Assembly: GCA_046350095.1 (NCBI GenBank)
Contig: JAXMBA010000002.1
Coordinates: 806,001 to 870,000 of the forward strand
DNA length: 64,000 nucleotides
Origin: Urbifossiella sp046350095
Lineage (GTDB): Bacteria > Planctomycetota > Planctomycetia > Gemmatales > Gemmataceae
Direction: 5' to 3'
Under the pieces are notes generated by a model, which was not told the origin of the DNA, searched no databases, and worked only from the letters and a program-made list of their open reading frames with translations. Below, piece after piece: positions 1-7,423 of this stretch (position 1 is its first letter; each line of letters opens with the position of its first letter). A program made the position numbers and the translations under genes.

Positions 1-41
1 TCTCTGTGCTCTCTGTGACTCTGTGGTTAATCCGTTTTCTT
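1..41. repeat. Fragment of an intergenic CTCTGTG repeat at the left edge
   Basis: The first 41 bases hold the word CTCTGTG or a close variant three times and run directly into the stop codon of the DUF1080 gene. It resembles the short-word intergenic repeats elsewhere in the window. A matching arm, if there is one, lies outside the window. A role as a 3' end or terminator element is inferred. Confidence 0.4.
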
Positions 42-1358
42 CTACTGCTTCTCCAGCCGCTTGATGCGGATGTCGCGGAAGGCCACCGGGTCGTTGTGGC
101 CGCAGAAGCCGAAGTGGCCGGTCAGCCGGTCCTTCCCGGGGTGCGGCTGGTTGTCCTTGAACGCCGTCACCGTGCTCAGGTCGGCGTCGAGGATGCGGGT
201 GCCGTTCAGCTCGACGCGCAGCCGGTGCCCCACGGCCGTCACCTCGACGAAGTTCCACTCGCCCGCCGGGCGGCCGTAGCCGCGGTGCGCCGCCACCATC
301 CCGTACGCGGAGCCGTTGAACTGCCGCGGGTCGAGCTTGGCGTAGTCCTTGTGATCGTCGTCGAGGATTTGCAGCTCGCACATCGCCTCGGTCGCGGCGT
401 GCTTGCCGGCGCCGGGGTAGCGGATCGCCAGGCCGTTGTTGCCGCGCGGCGGCACCCTGTACTCCAGCCGGGCGGCGAAGTCGCCGAACTCGGCGGCGGT
501 GTAGATGTTGCCGCCCTTCTTCGGCCGGCACACGATCGCCCGGTCGATCACCTCGTAGTTCTCGGTCGGCCCCTGCCAACCGGCGAAGTCGGTGCCGTTG
601 AACACCGCCTCGAACCCGGCCGCGCCGTGCTTCGCCAGGATCGCGTTGGCCTCGGTGGCGCCGATCTCGCGGACGGCGAGGTTCTTCCAGCGGATCTCGC
701 CGCCGTGGGTTTGCAGCAGAATCTTGCCGCGCCGGCGGAGCGGGTCGGCGCGCTTCCAGTAGTTCTCCATGCGGGCGTGATCGACCACCAGCTTGTCGTT
801 CAGCCACACCGACGTGCGCTCGCCGACCTGCACGACGCGGAAGCGGTTCCACTCGCCGAACGGCCGGTCGGCGCGGACGAGCGGGTCGCGGCCGGGGGTG
901 TCGGGCGTGTTGTTGAACAGGCCGCCGGAGCCGAGGTGCGGCCGCCGCGTGGGGTTCTTCGGGTCGAACACCTGGTTCCAGTCCCAGATCTGCACCTGCG
1001 GCGTGGAGCGGAGGTAGACGCCGCTGTCGGCCTTCGGCACGGTCTTGTAGTCGAGCACGAGCTCGACGTCGCCGTACTCCTTGTCGGTGGCGAGGTACGC
1101 GCCGGCGCCGTCGTTCACGAGCTCGCCGTTGTCTACGGACCAGTGCTTCTTCGCGTCCGCGGTCCAGTCGGCGATCGCCTGTTCCTTCTCGGCGGCGCTC
1201 AGCTTGTCGAACGAGGCGGGGTCTGCGCCCTTCTTGTGGACGTCCCACCCGTGCCAGCCGGTGAGGTCGCGGCCGTTGAACAGCGGGGTGAGGTCGGCGG
1301 CCGGTGCGGGCGCGGCGGCGACGGCGGCGAGAACGGCGAGGGGGAGGAGGTGTTTCAT
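42..1358 (-). CDS. Secreted protein with two DUF1080 (3-keto-disaccharide hydrolase) domains
   Basis: This 438-residue protein begins with a signal peptide (MKHLLPLAVLAAVAAAPAPA). Two DUF1080 domains follow in tandem, at about residues 24-225 and 240-436. Each opens with the family's start motif: LFNGRDLTGWHGW in the first and VFNGTDFAGWQGP in the second. DUF1080 domains have a concanavalin-like jelly-roll fold; the family is abundant in planctomycetes and some members act on 3-keto-disaccharides. The protein should act outside the cytoplasm on carbohydrates, but the substrate cannot be read from sequence. Most family members have one domain, so the duplication is notable. The gene is last in a possible minus-strand run after the MFS gene (55 nt upstream). 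A TATCAT hexamer lies 10 nt before the ATG. Confidence 0.88.
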   Translation of the reverse strand: MKHLLPLAVLAAVAAAPAPAADLTPLFNGRDLTGWHGWDVHKKGADPASFDKLSAAEKEQAIADWTADAKKHWSVDNGELVNDGAGAYLATDKEYGDVELVLDYKTVPKADSGVYLRSTPQVQIWDWNQVFDPKNPTRRPHLGSGGLFNNTPDTPGRDPLVRADRPFGEWNRFRVVQVGERTSVWLNDKLVVDHARMENYWKRADPLRRRGKILLQTHGGEIRWKNLAVREIGATEANAILAKHGAAGFEAVFNGTDFAGWQGPTENYEVIDRAIVCRPKKGGNIYTAAEFGDFAARLEYRVPPRGNNGLAIRYPGAGKHAATEAMCELQILDDDHKDYAKLDPRQFNGSAYGMVAAHRGYGRPAGEWNFVEVTAVGHRLRVELNGTRILDADLSTVTAFKDNQPHPGKDRLTGHFGFCGHNDPVAFRDIRIKRLEKQ

Positions 1359-1413
1359 GGTGGGGAAATGATACCCCGCCGCGGGGCGTGTCCGCCAGCA
1401 GGAAGCGCGGGCG

Positions 1414-2667
1414 TCACGGGTTGTTCGGGGGCGAGACGGCGAGCAGCGCCGCCAGCGCCACCGCGACCGCGCCGCACCCGAGCGCCATGCCGTCGAACAC
1501 CGCCGCCACGCCCACCGCGTCGGCCAGCTGGCCGGCGACCAGGTGGCCGGCCGGGGCGCTGGCGCTGAGCGTCATCGCCCACACGGCCATCACCCGGCCG
1601 CGCACGTCGTCCGGCACGGCCAGCTGCACCGCCGACTGGCCCGTCGAGAGGAACAGGATCAGCCCGCCGCCGACGCACCCGGCCCAGCCGACGGCCGCCG
1701 CCCCGGTCGTCGTGGCCGCCAGCCCGGCGAGCCCCGCCGCGGCCGCGGCGGCGCCGCACACCAGGAACGCCCCGCGCCGCGCCGGGGTGCCGTAGGCGGC
1801 GCACGCCAGCGCCCCCAGCAGCGCCCCGCCGCCGAGCGCGCTCACCAGGAAGCTGTACGACTCCTCCGCGAGGCCGAGTTGGGTGCGGGTGTAGGCGGGG
1901 AAGAGCGTGAGCACCGGCCACGCGAACGCGCACAGCACGAAGGTCAGCACCACCAGCCCGCCGAGCCGCCGCCGCCCGGCCAGGTAGCGGACGCCGTCCC
2001 ACATCGACCCCGGCGGCGGCCGCACGTGGCCCGCCGGCAGGCCGGGCACCTCGATCCGCCGCAGCGCCAGCAGCACCGCGAGGAAGCTGACCGCGTTCAG
2101 CGAGAAGCAGCCGACGGCGCCGAGTTCCACGGCGCTCAGCCGGCCGGCGTGCGGCGCCACCTCCGCGGCGAGGAGGAACAGCAGCCCCGTGGCGGCGGGG
2201 CCGACCGCCCGGCCGGAGTTGAACAGCATGGCGTTCAGGCCGACGGCGTTGATGAGGTCTTCGCGCGGCACCAGGTCCGGCACGAACGCCAGCCGCGTCG
2301 GCAGGTCGACCGCCTGGACGACGCCGTTGAGCAGTTGCAGCGCCAGCACCAGCAGCGGCGCCGCCCACCCGCCGGCGACGAGCACCGCGAGCACGACCGC
2401 GTTCACCAGGAACGCGGCCTGCGTGCGGGCGATGAGGTCGCGCTTCGGCCAGCGGTCGGCGAGGTGCCCGGCCCAGGTGCCGAGGAGCAGCGTCGGGCCG
2501 ACCTGCGCCACGAGCAGGTACGACGGCCAGCGCACGTCGCCGGTGCGGTCGTAGAGGAGCCACATGAGCGCGGCGCTCTGCATCCACGACCCGGTGAACG
2601 AGACGATCTGCCCGAGGAAGTAGCGGCGGTAGTTGGGGTGCCGCAGTGAGCGGAAGGGGGACGGCAT
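1414..2667 (-). CDS. MFS transporter, EntS/MFS_3-like
   Basis: This 417-residue, strongly hydrophobic protein has about 10-12 predicted membrane segments. The N-terminal pattern RHPNYRRYFLGQIVSFTGSW, the loop AGHLADRWPKR (the conserved cytoplasmic loop of the superfamily) and NAMLFNSGRAVGPA are typical of MFS_3 / EntS-type exporters. These are usually proton-driven drug or siderophore efflux pumps in the inner membrane; the substrate here is unknown. The ATG at 2667 places the basic segment MPSPFRSLRHPNYRR before the first helix, as expected. The gene lies 24 nt after the LigD-like gene and 55 nt before the DUF1080 gene on the same strand, so co-transcription is possible. No functional link between the three is apparent. 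Confidence 0.88.
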   Translation of the reverse strand: MPSPFRSLRHPNYRRYFLGQIVSFTGSWMQSAALMWLLYDRTGDVRWPSYLLVAQVGPTLLLGTWAGHLADRWPKRDLIARTQAAFLVNAVVLAVLVAGGWAAPLLVLALQLLNGVVQAVDLPTRLAFVPDLVPREDLINAVGLNAMLFNSGRAVGPAATGLLFLLAAEVAPHAGRLSAVELGAVGCFSLNAVSFLAVLLALRRIEVPGLPAGHVRPPPGSMWDGVRYLAGRRRLGGLVVLTFVLCAFAWPVLTLFPAYTRTQLGLAEESYSFLVSALGGGALLGALACAAYGTPARRGAFLVCGAAAAAAGLAGLAATTTGAAAVGWAGCVGGGLILFLSTGQSAVQLAVPDDVRGRVMAVWAMTLSASAPAGHLVAGQLADAVGVAAVFDGMALGCGAVAVALAALLAVSPPNNP

Positions 2668-2691
2668 GGCGGGAGCATCTTACGCCCCGCG

Positions 2692-3021
2692 TCACTCGTC
2701 ATTCGTCATTCCGGCGAGCCCGCCGCCGATCACGCACCGTCCCGTGAGCCGCCCGCCGTGCAGATGCACCACAACCCGCGGCCCGTCACCGACCCAGTCG
2801 AACGTGCCCGCGTCCCAGCGCGTCACCGTGCCGCGGCCGCCGGACACCGGGCCTTCGTAGTCGAGGTACATCAGCCGGTGGTCGGCGTTCGGCTCGGCCG
2901 GCACCGCCGCCGCGCCCGGCTCGCCGCGCAGCCGCCACGCCCGCAGCACCGGCCCCGCTTCGAGCAGCAGGTCGAAGTGCGGCTCCGGCCAGTCGTGCGA
3001 CAGCACCACGAAGCGGGGCAC
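2692..3021 (-). CDS. Small stand-alone LigD-type 3'-phosphoesterase domain protein
   Basis: The protein has 109 residues. VVLSHDWPEPHFDLLLEAG, then LRAWRL, then the acidic stretch HRLMYLDYEGPVSGGRGTV and a later VVVHLHGGRLTGRC match the DNA-polymerase-ligase N-terminal (LigD 3'-phosphoesterase) fold. In that family a conserved HxDxH-like region and a later histidine bind a metal and trim 3' ends. Here HDWPEPHFDLLLE corresponds to the first metal site. Planctomycetes often encode this domain as a short separate protein without ligase or polymerase parts. No Ku or LigD gene is nearby, so a role in end joining is only inferred from the family. The final residues MTNDE are encoded by DNA belonging to the dispersed TGACCAATGACC-type repeat. 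Confidence 0.72.
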   Translation of the reverse strand: MPRFVVLSHDWPEPHFDLLLEAGPVLRAWRLRGEPGAAAVPAEPNADHRLMYLDYEGPVSGGRGTVTRWDAGTFDWVGDGPRVVVHLHGGRLTGRCVIGGGLAGMTNDE

Positions 3022-3055
3022 GGCGGTTGCCCTATCGGCCCGGGAATCCAGTCCG

Positions 3056-3061
3056 TAAGAT
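3056..3061 (+). promoter_or_regulatory. Possible -10 hexamer TAAGAT ahead of smpB
   Basis: TAAGAT lies 7 nt before the smpB ATG in otherwise very G+C-rich DNA. I found no convincing -35 box at the right distance. If it is used, the transcript would be leaderless or nearly so. Similar TAnnAT hexamers occur before several other genes in the window. Confidence 0.3.
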
Positions 3062-3068
3062 ACGGCAC

Positions 3069-3551
3069 ATGGCGAAGTCGAAGGACCCCGAAGGCCAGAC
3101 GACCGTCTGCCGCAACCGCCGCGCCACGCACGACTACGCCGTGACGGACACGATCGAGTGCGGCCTCGTGCTCGTCGGCACCGAGGTGAAGAGCCTCCGC
3201 GACGGCCACGCCACCATCGACGAGGCCTACGCCCGCATCGACGGCCGCGAGGTGTGGCTGATCGGCGCCGAGATCCCGGAGTACCTGTACGGCAACCGCC
3301 AGAACCACAAGCCGAAGCGGCCGCGGAAGCTGCTGCTGCACCGCCGCGAGATCGCCAAGTTCGCCGAGAAGGCGGACATGAAGGGGTTCACGCTCGTCCC
3401 GCTGCGGCTGTACTTCAAGGACGGCCGGGCCAAGCTGGAGCTGGGCGTCGGCAAGGGGAAGCAGAGCCACGACAAGCGCGAGTCGCTGAAGACGGCCGAC
3501 GCGAAGCGCGAGATCGACCGGGCAATGTCGGCGTCGCGGCGCCGCAAATGA
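3069..3551 (+). CDS. smpB: SsrA-binding protein SmpB
   Basis: This 160-residue protein matches SmpB throughout: NRRATHDYAVTDTIECGLVL, then GTEVKSLRDG, then YARIDGREVWLIGAEIPEY, then RPRKLLLHRREI, then LVPLRLYFKDGRAKLELGVGKGKQ. It ends in a basic tail (MSASRRRK). SmpB binds tmRNA and delivers it to stalled ribosomes during trans-translation. The start at 3069 gives the normal length; an upstream in-frame codon would add 14 unrelated residues. The tmRNA gene is not in the window. The stop codon is followed within 3 nt by a strong inverted repeat, probably the terminator. Confidence 0.96.
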   Translation: MAKSKDPEGQTTVCRNRRATHDYAVTDTIECGLVLVGTEVKSLRDGHATIDEAYARIDGREVWLIGAEIPEYLYGNRQNHKPKRPRKLLLHRREIAKFAEKADMKGFTLVPLRLYFKDGRAKLELGVGKGKQSHDKRESLKTADAKREIDRAMSASRRRK

Positions 3552-3553
3552 CC

Positions 3554-3614
3554 AATGACCCACCAATGACCAAAGAAGACACGGGCTGATTTCCTTGGTC
3601 ATTGGTGGGTCATT
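3554..3614. terminator. 20-bp perfect inverted repeat after smpB (AATGACCC family)
   Basis: Arms 3554-3573 and 3595-3614 are perfect reverse complements (AATGACCCACCAATGACCAA and its complement) around a 21-nt loop. More copies of CATTGGTCATT follow up to about 3628. The element starts 3 nt after the smpB stop. A sibling lies at 27043-27103 and a half copy at 2692-2712. A role as transcription terminator or RNA-stabilising hairpin is inferred from position. Confidence 0.7.
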
Positions 3615-3650
3615 CGTCATTGGTCATTCCGCAGACCAGGGAGGGTCGCG

Positions 3651-4652
3651 GTGCAACTGGTCGCGCTGGTCGAGGACGAGCACCACGTCTGCTGCCGGTA
3701 CCGGCTCGCGGCCCTGCGCCCGCCGCTCGCCGCCGCCGGCCACGCACTCCACTACCGCACCCTTCCCCGCGGCTGGCCCGGCCGCCTCGCCCTCGGCCGC
3801 GACCTCGGCGACGCCGACGCCGTGATCCTGCAACGGAAGCTGCTGCCGCGGGTGGCGCTGGCGCTGCTCCGGCGGCGCGTGAAGCGCCTCATCTTCGACT
3901 TCGACGACGCCGTGTGGCTGCGCGACTCGTATTCCGCGAAGGGGTTCGACGACCCGCGCCGGCTCCGCCGCTTCGCCGCCGTCTGCGCCGCGGCAGACCT
4001 CGTGGTCGCGGGGAATCCGTATCTCGCCGACGCGGCACGCCGGTGGGCGCCGGCCGACCGCGTGGTCGTGGTGCCGACCGTCGTGGACGTGGCGAAGTAC
4101 CCGCCGCCGGCGCCGCCGAACGCGGGCCTGCGGCTGGTGTGGGTCGGCTCGTCGAGCACGCTCCGCGGGCTGGAGCGGTTCACGCCCACGCTCTCGGCGA
4201 TCGGCCGCGCCGTCCCCGGCGCCCGGCTGAAGCTCGTGTGCGACCGGTTCCTCGCCGTGCCCGATTTGCCCGTCGATGAGTGCGTGTGGAACGAGGCGAC
4301 GGAGCCGGCCGAGCTGGCGGCCGCGGACGTGGGCATCGGCTGGGTGCCGGACGACCCGTGGAGCCGCGGCAAGTGCGGGCTGAAGGTGCTGCAGTACCAG
4401 GCCGCGGGGCTGCCCGTCGTCGCCAACCCCGTCGGCGTGCAGGCCGCCTTCGTAACCGCCGCCACCGGCTTCACCGCGACGACGACCGACGAGTGGGTGA
4501 CCGCCGTGCGCCGGCTCGCCGAGGATGCCGCGCTGCGGGCGCGGCTCGGCGCCGCGGGCCGGCGGCAGGTCGAAGACCACTACAGCGTGCCGGCGGCGGG
4601 TGCGCTCTGGAACGCGGCGCTGGCGCGACTCGCACCGGCCCGGGCGGCCTGA
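3651..4652 (+). CDS. Glycosyltransferase family 4 (GT-B fold)
   Basis: The protein has 333 residues and starts at GTG with GGAGGG 6 nt upstream. It has a GT-B layout. The N-terminal part contains IFDFDDAVWLRD and a segment AAADLVVAGNPYLADAA typical of GT4 enzymes. The C-terminal part has LVWVGSSSTLRGLE and the donor-binding stretch WSRGKCGLKVLQYQAAGLPV, where the family's Glu is replaced by Lys/Gln-rich context. These enzymes move a sugar from a nucleotide-sugar to a lipid or polysaccharide acceptor at the cytoplasmic face of the membrane. The next gene, a WaaP-like kinase, begins 2 nt after the stop, so the two are almost certainly translated together. This points to outer-membrane glycolipid or LPS-core assembly. 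Donor and acceptor are unknown. Confidence 0.85.
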   Translation: MQLVALVEDEHHVCCRYRLAALRPPLAAAGHALHYRTLPRGWPGRLALGRDLGDADAVILQRKLLPRVALALLRRRVKRLIFDFDDAVWLRDSYSAKGFDDPRRLRRFAAVCAAADLVVAGNPYLADAARRWAPADRVVVVPTVVDVAKYPPPAPPNAGLRLVWVGSSSTLRGLERFTPTLSAIGRAVPGARLKLVCDRFLAVPDLPVDECVWNEATEPAELAAADVGIGWVPDDPWSRGKCGLKVLQYQAAGLPVVANPVGVQAAFVTAATGFTATTTDEWVTAVRRLAEDAALRARLGAAGRRQVEDHYSVPAAGALWNAALARLAPARAA

Positions 4653-4654
4653 CC

Positions 4655-6259
4655 ATGTTCAGCCACTTCCTCCGCCGCGTCGGCGCCGTCCGGTGGGACA
4701 TCCCCGCCGCGGCCGTGGTCCGCGCCGCGGGAAGGAAGTGGCGCCTCGCCCCCGGCGCCGACCTCGGCGGCGCCCCGGACCTCCCCGCGTGGGTCGCCGA
4801 CGGGTCGGCCGTCGTCGTGAAGTCGAACCCGTACCGCACCATTTATCGCGTCGCGCTCCCGGGCGGCGCCGTGTACGTGAAGCACCTCCGCCCGCGCGGC
4901 CTGCGGGCGTGGCTGCGCGAAGTCGTGCGGCCGCCGAAGGCCCGCCTGGAGTTCGAGAACGCGCTGCTGCTCGCGGCCCGGGGTGTGCCCACCGTCGAGC
5001 CGCTGGCGTGGGGCGGGCCCGACTCGGCGTGGCCCGGCGAGAGCCTCCTCGTCACCCGCGCCCGCGACTCGGCCGTACCCTTCACCGAGCTGTTGGAAGC
5101 GCTGCCGACGAGGCCGCCCGCCGAGCGCCGCCGGGTGGCCGTGGCGCTCGGCCGCTTCCTGGCGCAGCTCCACGACGCCGGCGTGACGCACCCCGACCCG
5201 CACCCGGGCAACCTGCTCGTCGAGGGCGACCGGTTCGACCTGCTGGACCTGCACGCCGTCCGCGTCTCGGCGCCGCTGACGTGGCCGGAGGCGCGGGCGA
5301 ACCTGGTGCTGTTCAACCGCTGGTTCCAGCTCCGCGCCGGCCGCACCGACCGGTGCCGCTTCTGGGCCGCGTACCGGGCCGCGCGCCGCACGCCGATCGA
5401 ACGCACGGCGTGCCGGCAGATCGAAGCGGCGACCGCGGCGTCGAACCTCCGCTTCTGGGCGGCGCGGGTGCGCGACTGCCTCGGCCGCACGCGGCACTAC
5501 CCGCGGGTCCGCGGCGGGTTCGCCGTGCGCGACCTGCCGGCGGACGTGCTCACGACGCTCGACGACCTGGCGAACGCCGGCCGCACGCTGAAAGACTCGC
5601 GGACTTCGACGGTCACCGCGTTCGCGCTGCCCGGCGGCCGCCGCGTCGTGCTCAAGCGCGTGAACGTCCGCCGCTGGTGGGAGCCGCTGAAGAACCTGGT
5701 CCGCCCGTCGGCCGTGCTGCGGTCGTGGGTCGCCGGCCACGCCCTGCGCGACCGCTGGCTGCCCACGCCGCGGCCGCTCGCCGTGCTCCACCGCCGCCGG
5801 CTCGGCTTGCCCGCCGAGGGCTTCCTGCTCGTGGACGAAGTCCCGGGGGCGGTCGGCCTCGCCGAAGCGGTCGCGGCCGGCGCCCCGCTCGGCGACCTGG
5901 TGCCCCGCCTGGCGCGAACCCTCCGCCTGATGCACGACCGGCACGTCTCGCACCGCGACCTGAAGGCGGCGAACCTGCTGCTGGCGGACGGCACCGAGCC
6001 GGCGTTCGTCGACCTGGTCGGCGTGCGCGTCGGGCGGGCGGTGTCGGCGGCGCAGCGGGCGAAGGAACTGGCGCGGCTGAACGCCAGTTTTCTCGCCGAG
6101 CCGCGGGTGCGGTTCGCGGACCGGCTGCGGTTCCTGCGCGCGTACCTCGCCGCCGGCCCGGCGCTCGGCGGGGACTGGCGAAACTGGTGGGCCGCGGTAA
6201 GCCGGGCGACCGACGCGAAGGTGGCCAAGAACCGCAAGTCGGGGCGCGTCTTGAAGTGA
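4655..6259 (+). CDS. Tandem lipopolysaccharide kinase (Kdo/WaaP/InaA-like), two kinase domains
   Basis: This 534-residue protein has two protein-kinase-like domains of the LPS-kinase clan. Domain 1 (about 30-250) has the ATP lysine in AVYVKHLR, the catalytic loop THPDPHPGNLL and the metal-binding DLHAVR, which is close to the WaaP DLHR form. Domain 2 (about 300-510) has RRVVLKRVN, the catalytic loop SHRDLKAANLLL and VDLVGVR. WaaP-type enzymes phosphorylate a sugar in the LPS inner core. Both domains keep the Lys, the loop Asp/Asn and the metal Asp, so both may be active. The ATG at 4655 follows the glycosyltransferase stop by 2 nt. Most relatives I know of have one kinase domain, so the duplication is unusual. 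The stop codon overlaps a G+C-rich hairpin. Confidence 0.85.
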   Translation: MFSHFLRRVGAVRWDIPAAAVVRAAGRKWRLAPGADLGGAPDLPAWVADGSAVVVKSNPYRTIYRVALPGGAVYVKHLRPRGLRAWLREVVRPPKARLEFENALLLAARGVPTVEPLAWGGPDSAWPGESLLVTRARDSAVPFTELLEALPTRPPAERRRVAVALGRFLAQLHDAGVTHPDPHPGNLLVEGDRFDLLDLHAVRVSAPLTWPEARANLVLFNRWFQLRAGRTDRCRFWAAYRAARRTPIERTACRQIEAATAASNLRFWAARVRDCLGRTRHYPRVRGGFAVRDLPADVLTTLDDLANAGRTLKDSRTSTVTAFALPGGRRVVLKRVNVRRWWEPLKNLVRPSAVLRSWVAGHALRDRWLPTPRPLAVLHRRRLGLPAEGFLLVDEVPGAVGLAEAVAAGAPLGDLVPRLARTLRLMHDRHVSHRDLKAANLLLADGTEPAFVDLVGVRVGRAVSAAQRAKELARLNASFLAEPRVRFADRLRFLRAYLAAGPALGGDWRNWWAAVSRATDAKVAKNRKSGRVLK

Positions 6260-6285
6260 CCACCCGCCCGCCGCGACGGGTGGTC
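6258..6285 (+). terminator. G+C-rich hairpin at the end of the kinase gene
   Basis: Arms GACCACCCG (6258-6266) and CGGGTGGTC (6277-6285) pair perfectly around a 10-nt loop. They overlap the stop codon of the kinase gene. There is no clear T tract. A terminator role is inferred from position. Confidence 0.5.
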
Positions 6286-6490
6286 TCGCCTCGTCGCACA
6301 GGTATCGATTCAACCCGGCTTCCTTTCCCCTTCCCCTGAAGCCGTGCCCGCCGCACGACCGAACTAATCCGCGTCAACTGGTCTGGCGGCGACCGCCGGG
6401 GGTCGGGTATTGTCCCCGCCCCTCCGGGTGCCCGCGCTTCCACGGAAGCCGCGGGGCCGGGGTCGGTCCGCCGCCGCGGGGCAAGCCGAC

Positions 6491-7417
6491 ATGCCGTGTT
6501 CCCCGGTCCGCCGCCGAGCCGCCGCCCGCCTCCTCGGCTGGGCCGGCGCCCTCCTCGCGGTCGCCGGCTGCGAGACGCTCCTGCCGCGCCCCCAGCCCGC
6601 CGAACCGGTCGCCGAGACCAAGTCCGACGTGGTGCCCGCCCGCGGCACCGAGCCCGGCCCGCCGCCGGCGACGCCGCCCGGCAAGGAGAGCACCCGCCGC
6701 GGCCCGTACGTCTTCTACCACGACTTCACGGTCGACCGCGCCGACCCGCTGTTCGCGGAACTCGAGGCGCTGCCGGACGAGGTGTGCGGCGAGCTCGGCC
6801 TGCCGCCGTACACCGGCATCGTGCAGGTGTTCCTGTTCGACACCCAGGACCGGTACGAGCGGTACATGCGCTCCCGGTACCGGCACCTGCCGACGCGGCG
6901 GGCGTACTTCATCGCCGAGCCGCGCGTCGGCGGCGGGGCCGACGACCTGAAGGTCTTCACCTGGACCGGCGACCACCTCCGCACCGACCTGCGGCACGAA
7001 CTCACGCACGCCCTGCTGCACGGCGTGCTGAAGGACGTGCCGCTGTGGCTGGACGAGGGCCTGGCCGGCTACTTCGAGCTGCCGCCGGGGCAGCGCGGGG
7101 TGAACCCGCAGCACCTGGAGATGCTCCGCCGCGGGCCGTTCCAGCCGGACCTCGGCCGCCTCGAACGGCTCGACCAGGTGCGGCAGATGGAGAAGCCGGA
7201 GTACCGCGAGGCGTGGGCGTGGGTCCACCTGATGCTGCGCGGCCCGGCCCCGGGGAAGGCGGCGCTGGCGGAGTACCTGCAGCAGCTGCGCGGCACCGAC
7301 CGCCCCGGCCCGCTGCTGCCGCGGCTCCGCGACGCGCTCGGCGACCCGGACTCGGCCCTGGCCGACCACCTCGCCCGGCTGGCCGTCCCCCGGACCCGCG
7401 CGGCCGCCCCGCGCTGA
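6491..7417 (+). CDS. Lipoprotein with gluzincin-type metallopeptidase site (DUF1570-like)
   Basis: The protein has 308 residues. The chosen ATG gives a basic start followed by a hydrophobic core and a lipobox, LLAVAGC, so the mature protein should be a lipid-anchored periplasmic or outer-membrane protein. An Ala/Pro-rich linker follows to about residue 65. The catalytic region is LRHELTHALLHGVLKDVPLW followed by LDEGLAGYFE. HELTH is the zinc-binding HExxH and the Glu in DEGLAGYFE is the likely third ligand, as in gluzincin peptidases of the DUF1570 / peptidase-MA-like group common in planctomycetes. Substrate unknown. The gene converges on the amidohydrolase gene with only 6 nt between stops. 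Confidence 0.75.
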   Translation: MPCSPVRRRAAARLLGWAGALLAVAGCETLLPRPQPAEPVAETKSDVVPARGTEPGPPPATPPGKESTRRGPYVFYHDFTVDRADPLFAELEALPDEVCGELGLPPYTGIVQVFLFDTQDRYERYMRSRYRHLPTRRAYFIAEPRVGGGADDLKVFTWTGDHLRTDLRHELTHALLHGVLKDVPLWLDEGLAGYFELPPGQRGVNPQHLEMLRRGPFQPDLGRLERLDQVRQMEKPEYREAWAWVHLMLRGPAPGKAALAEYLQQLRGTDRPGPLLPRLRDALGDPDSALADHLARLAVPRTRAAAPR

Positions 7418-7423
7418 CCGCCG

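Noticed and set aside
6..1568. Plus-strand open frame over the DUF1080 gene
   Set aside because: It is antisense to a gene with clear signal peptide and two DUF1080 motifs; the translation has no recognisable domain.
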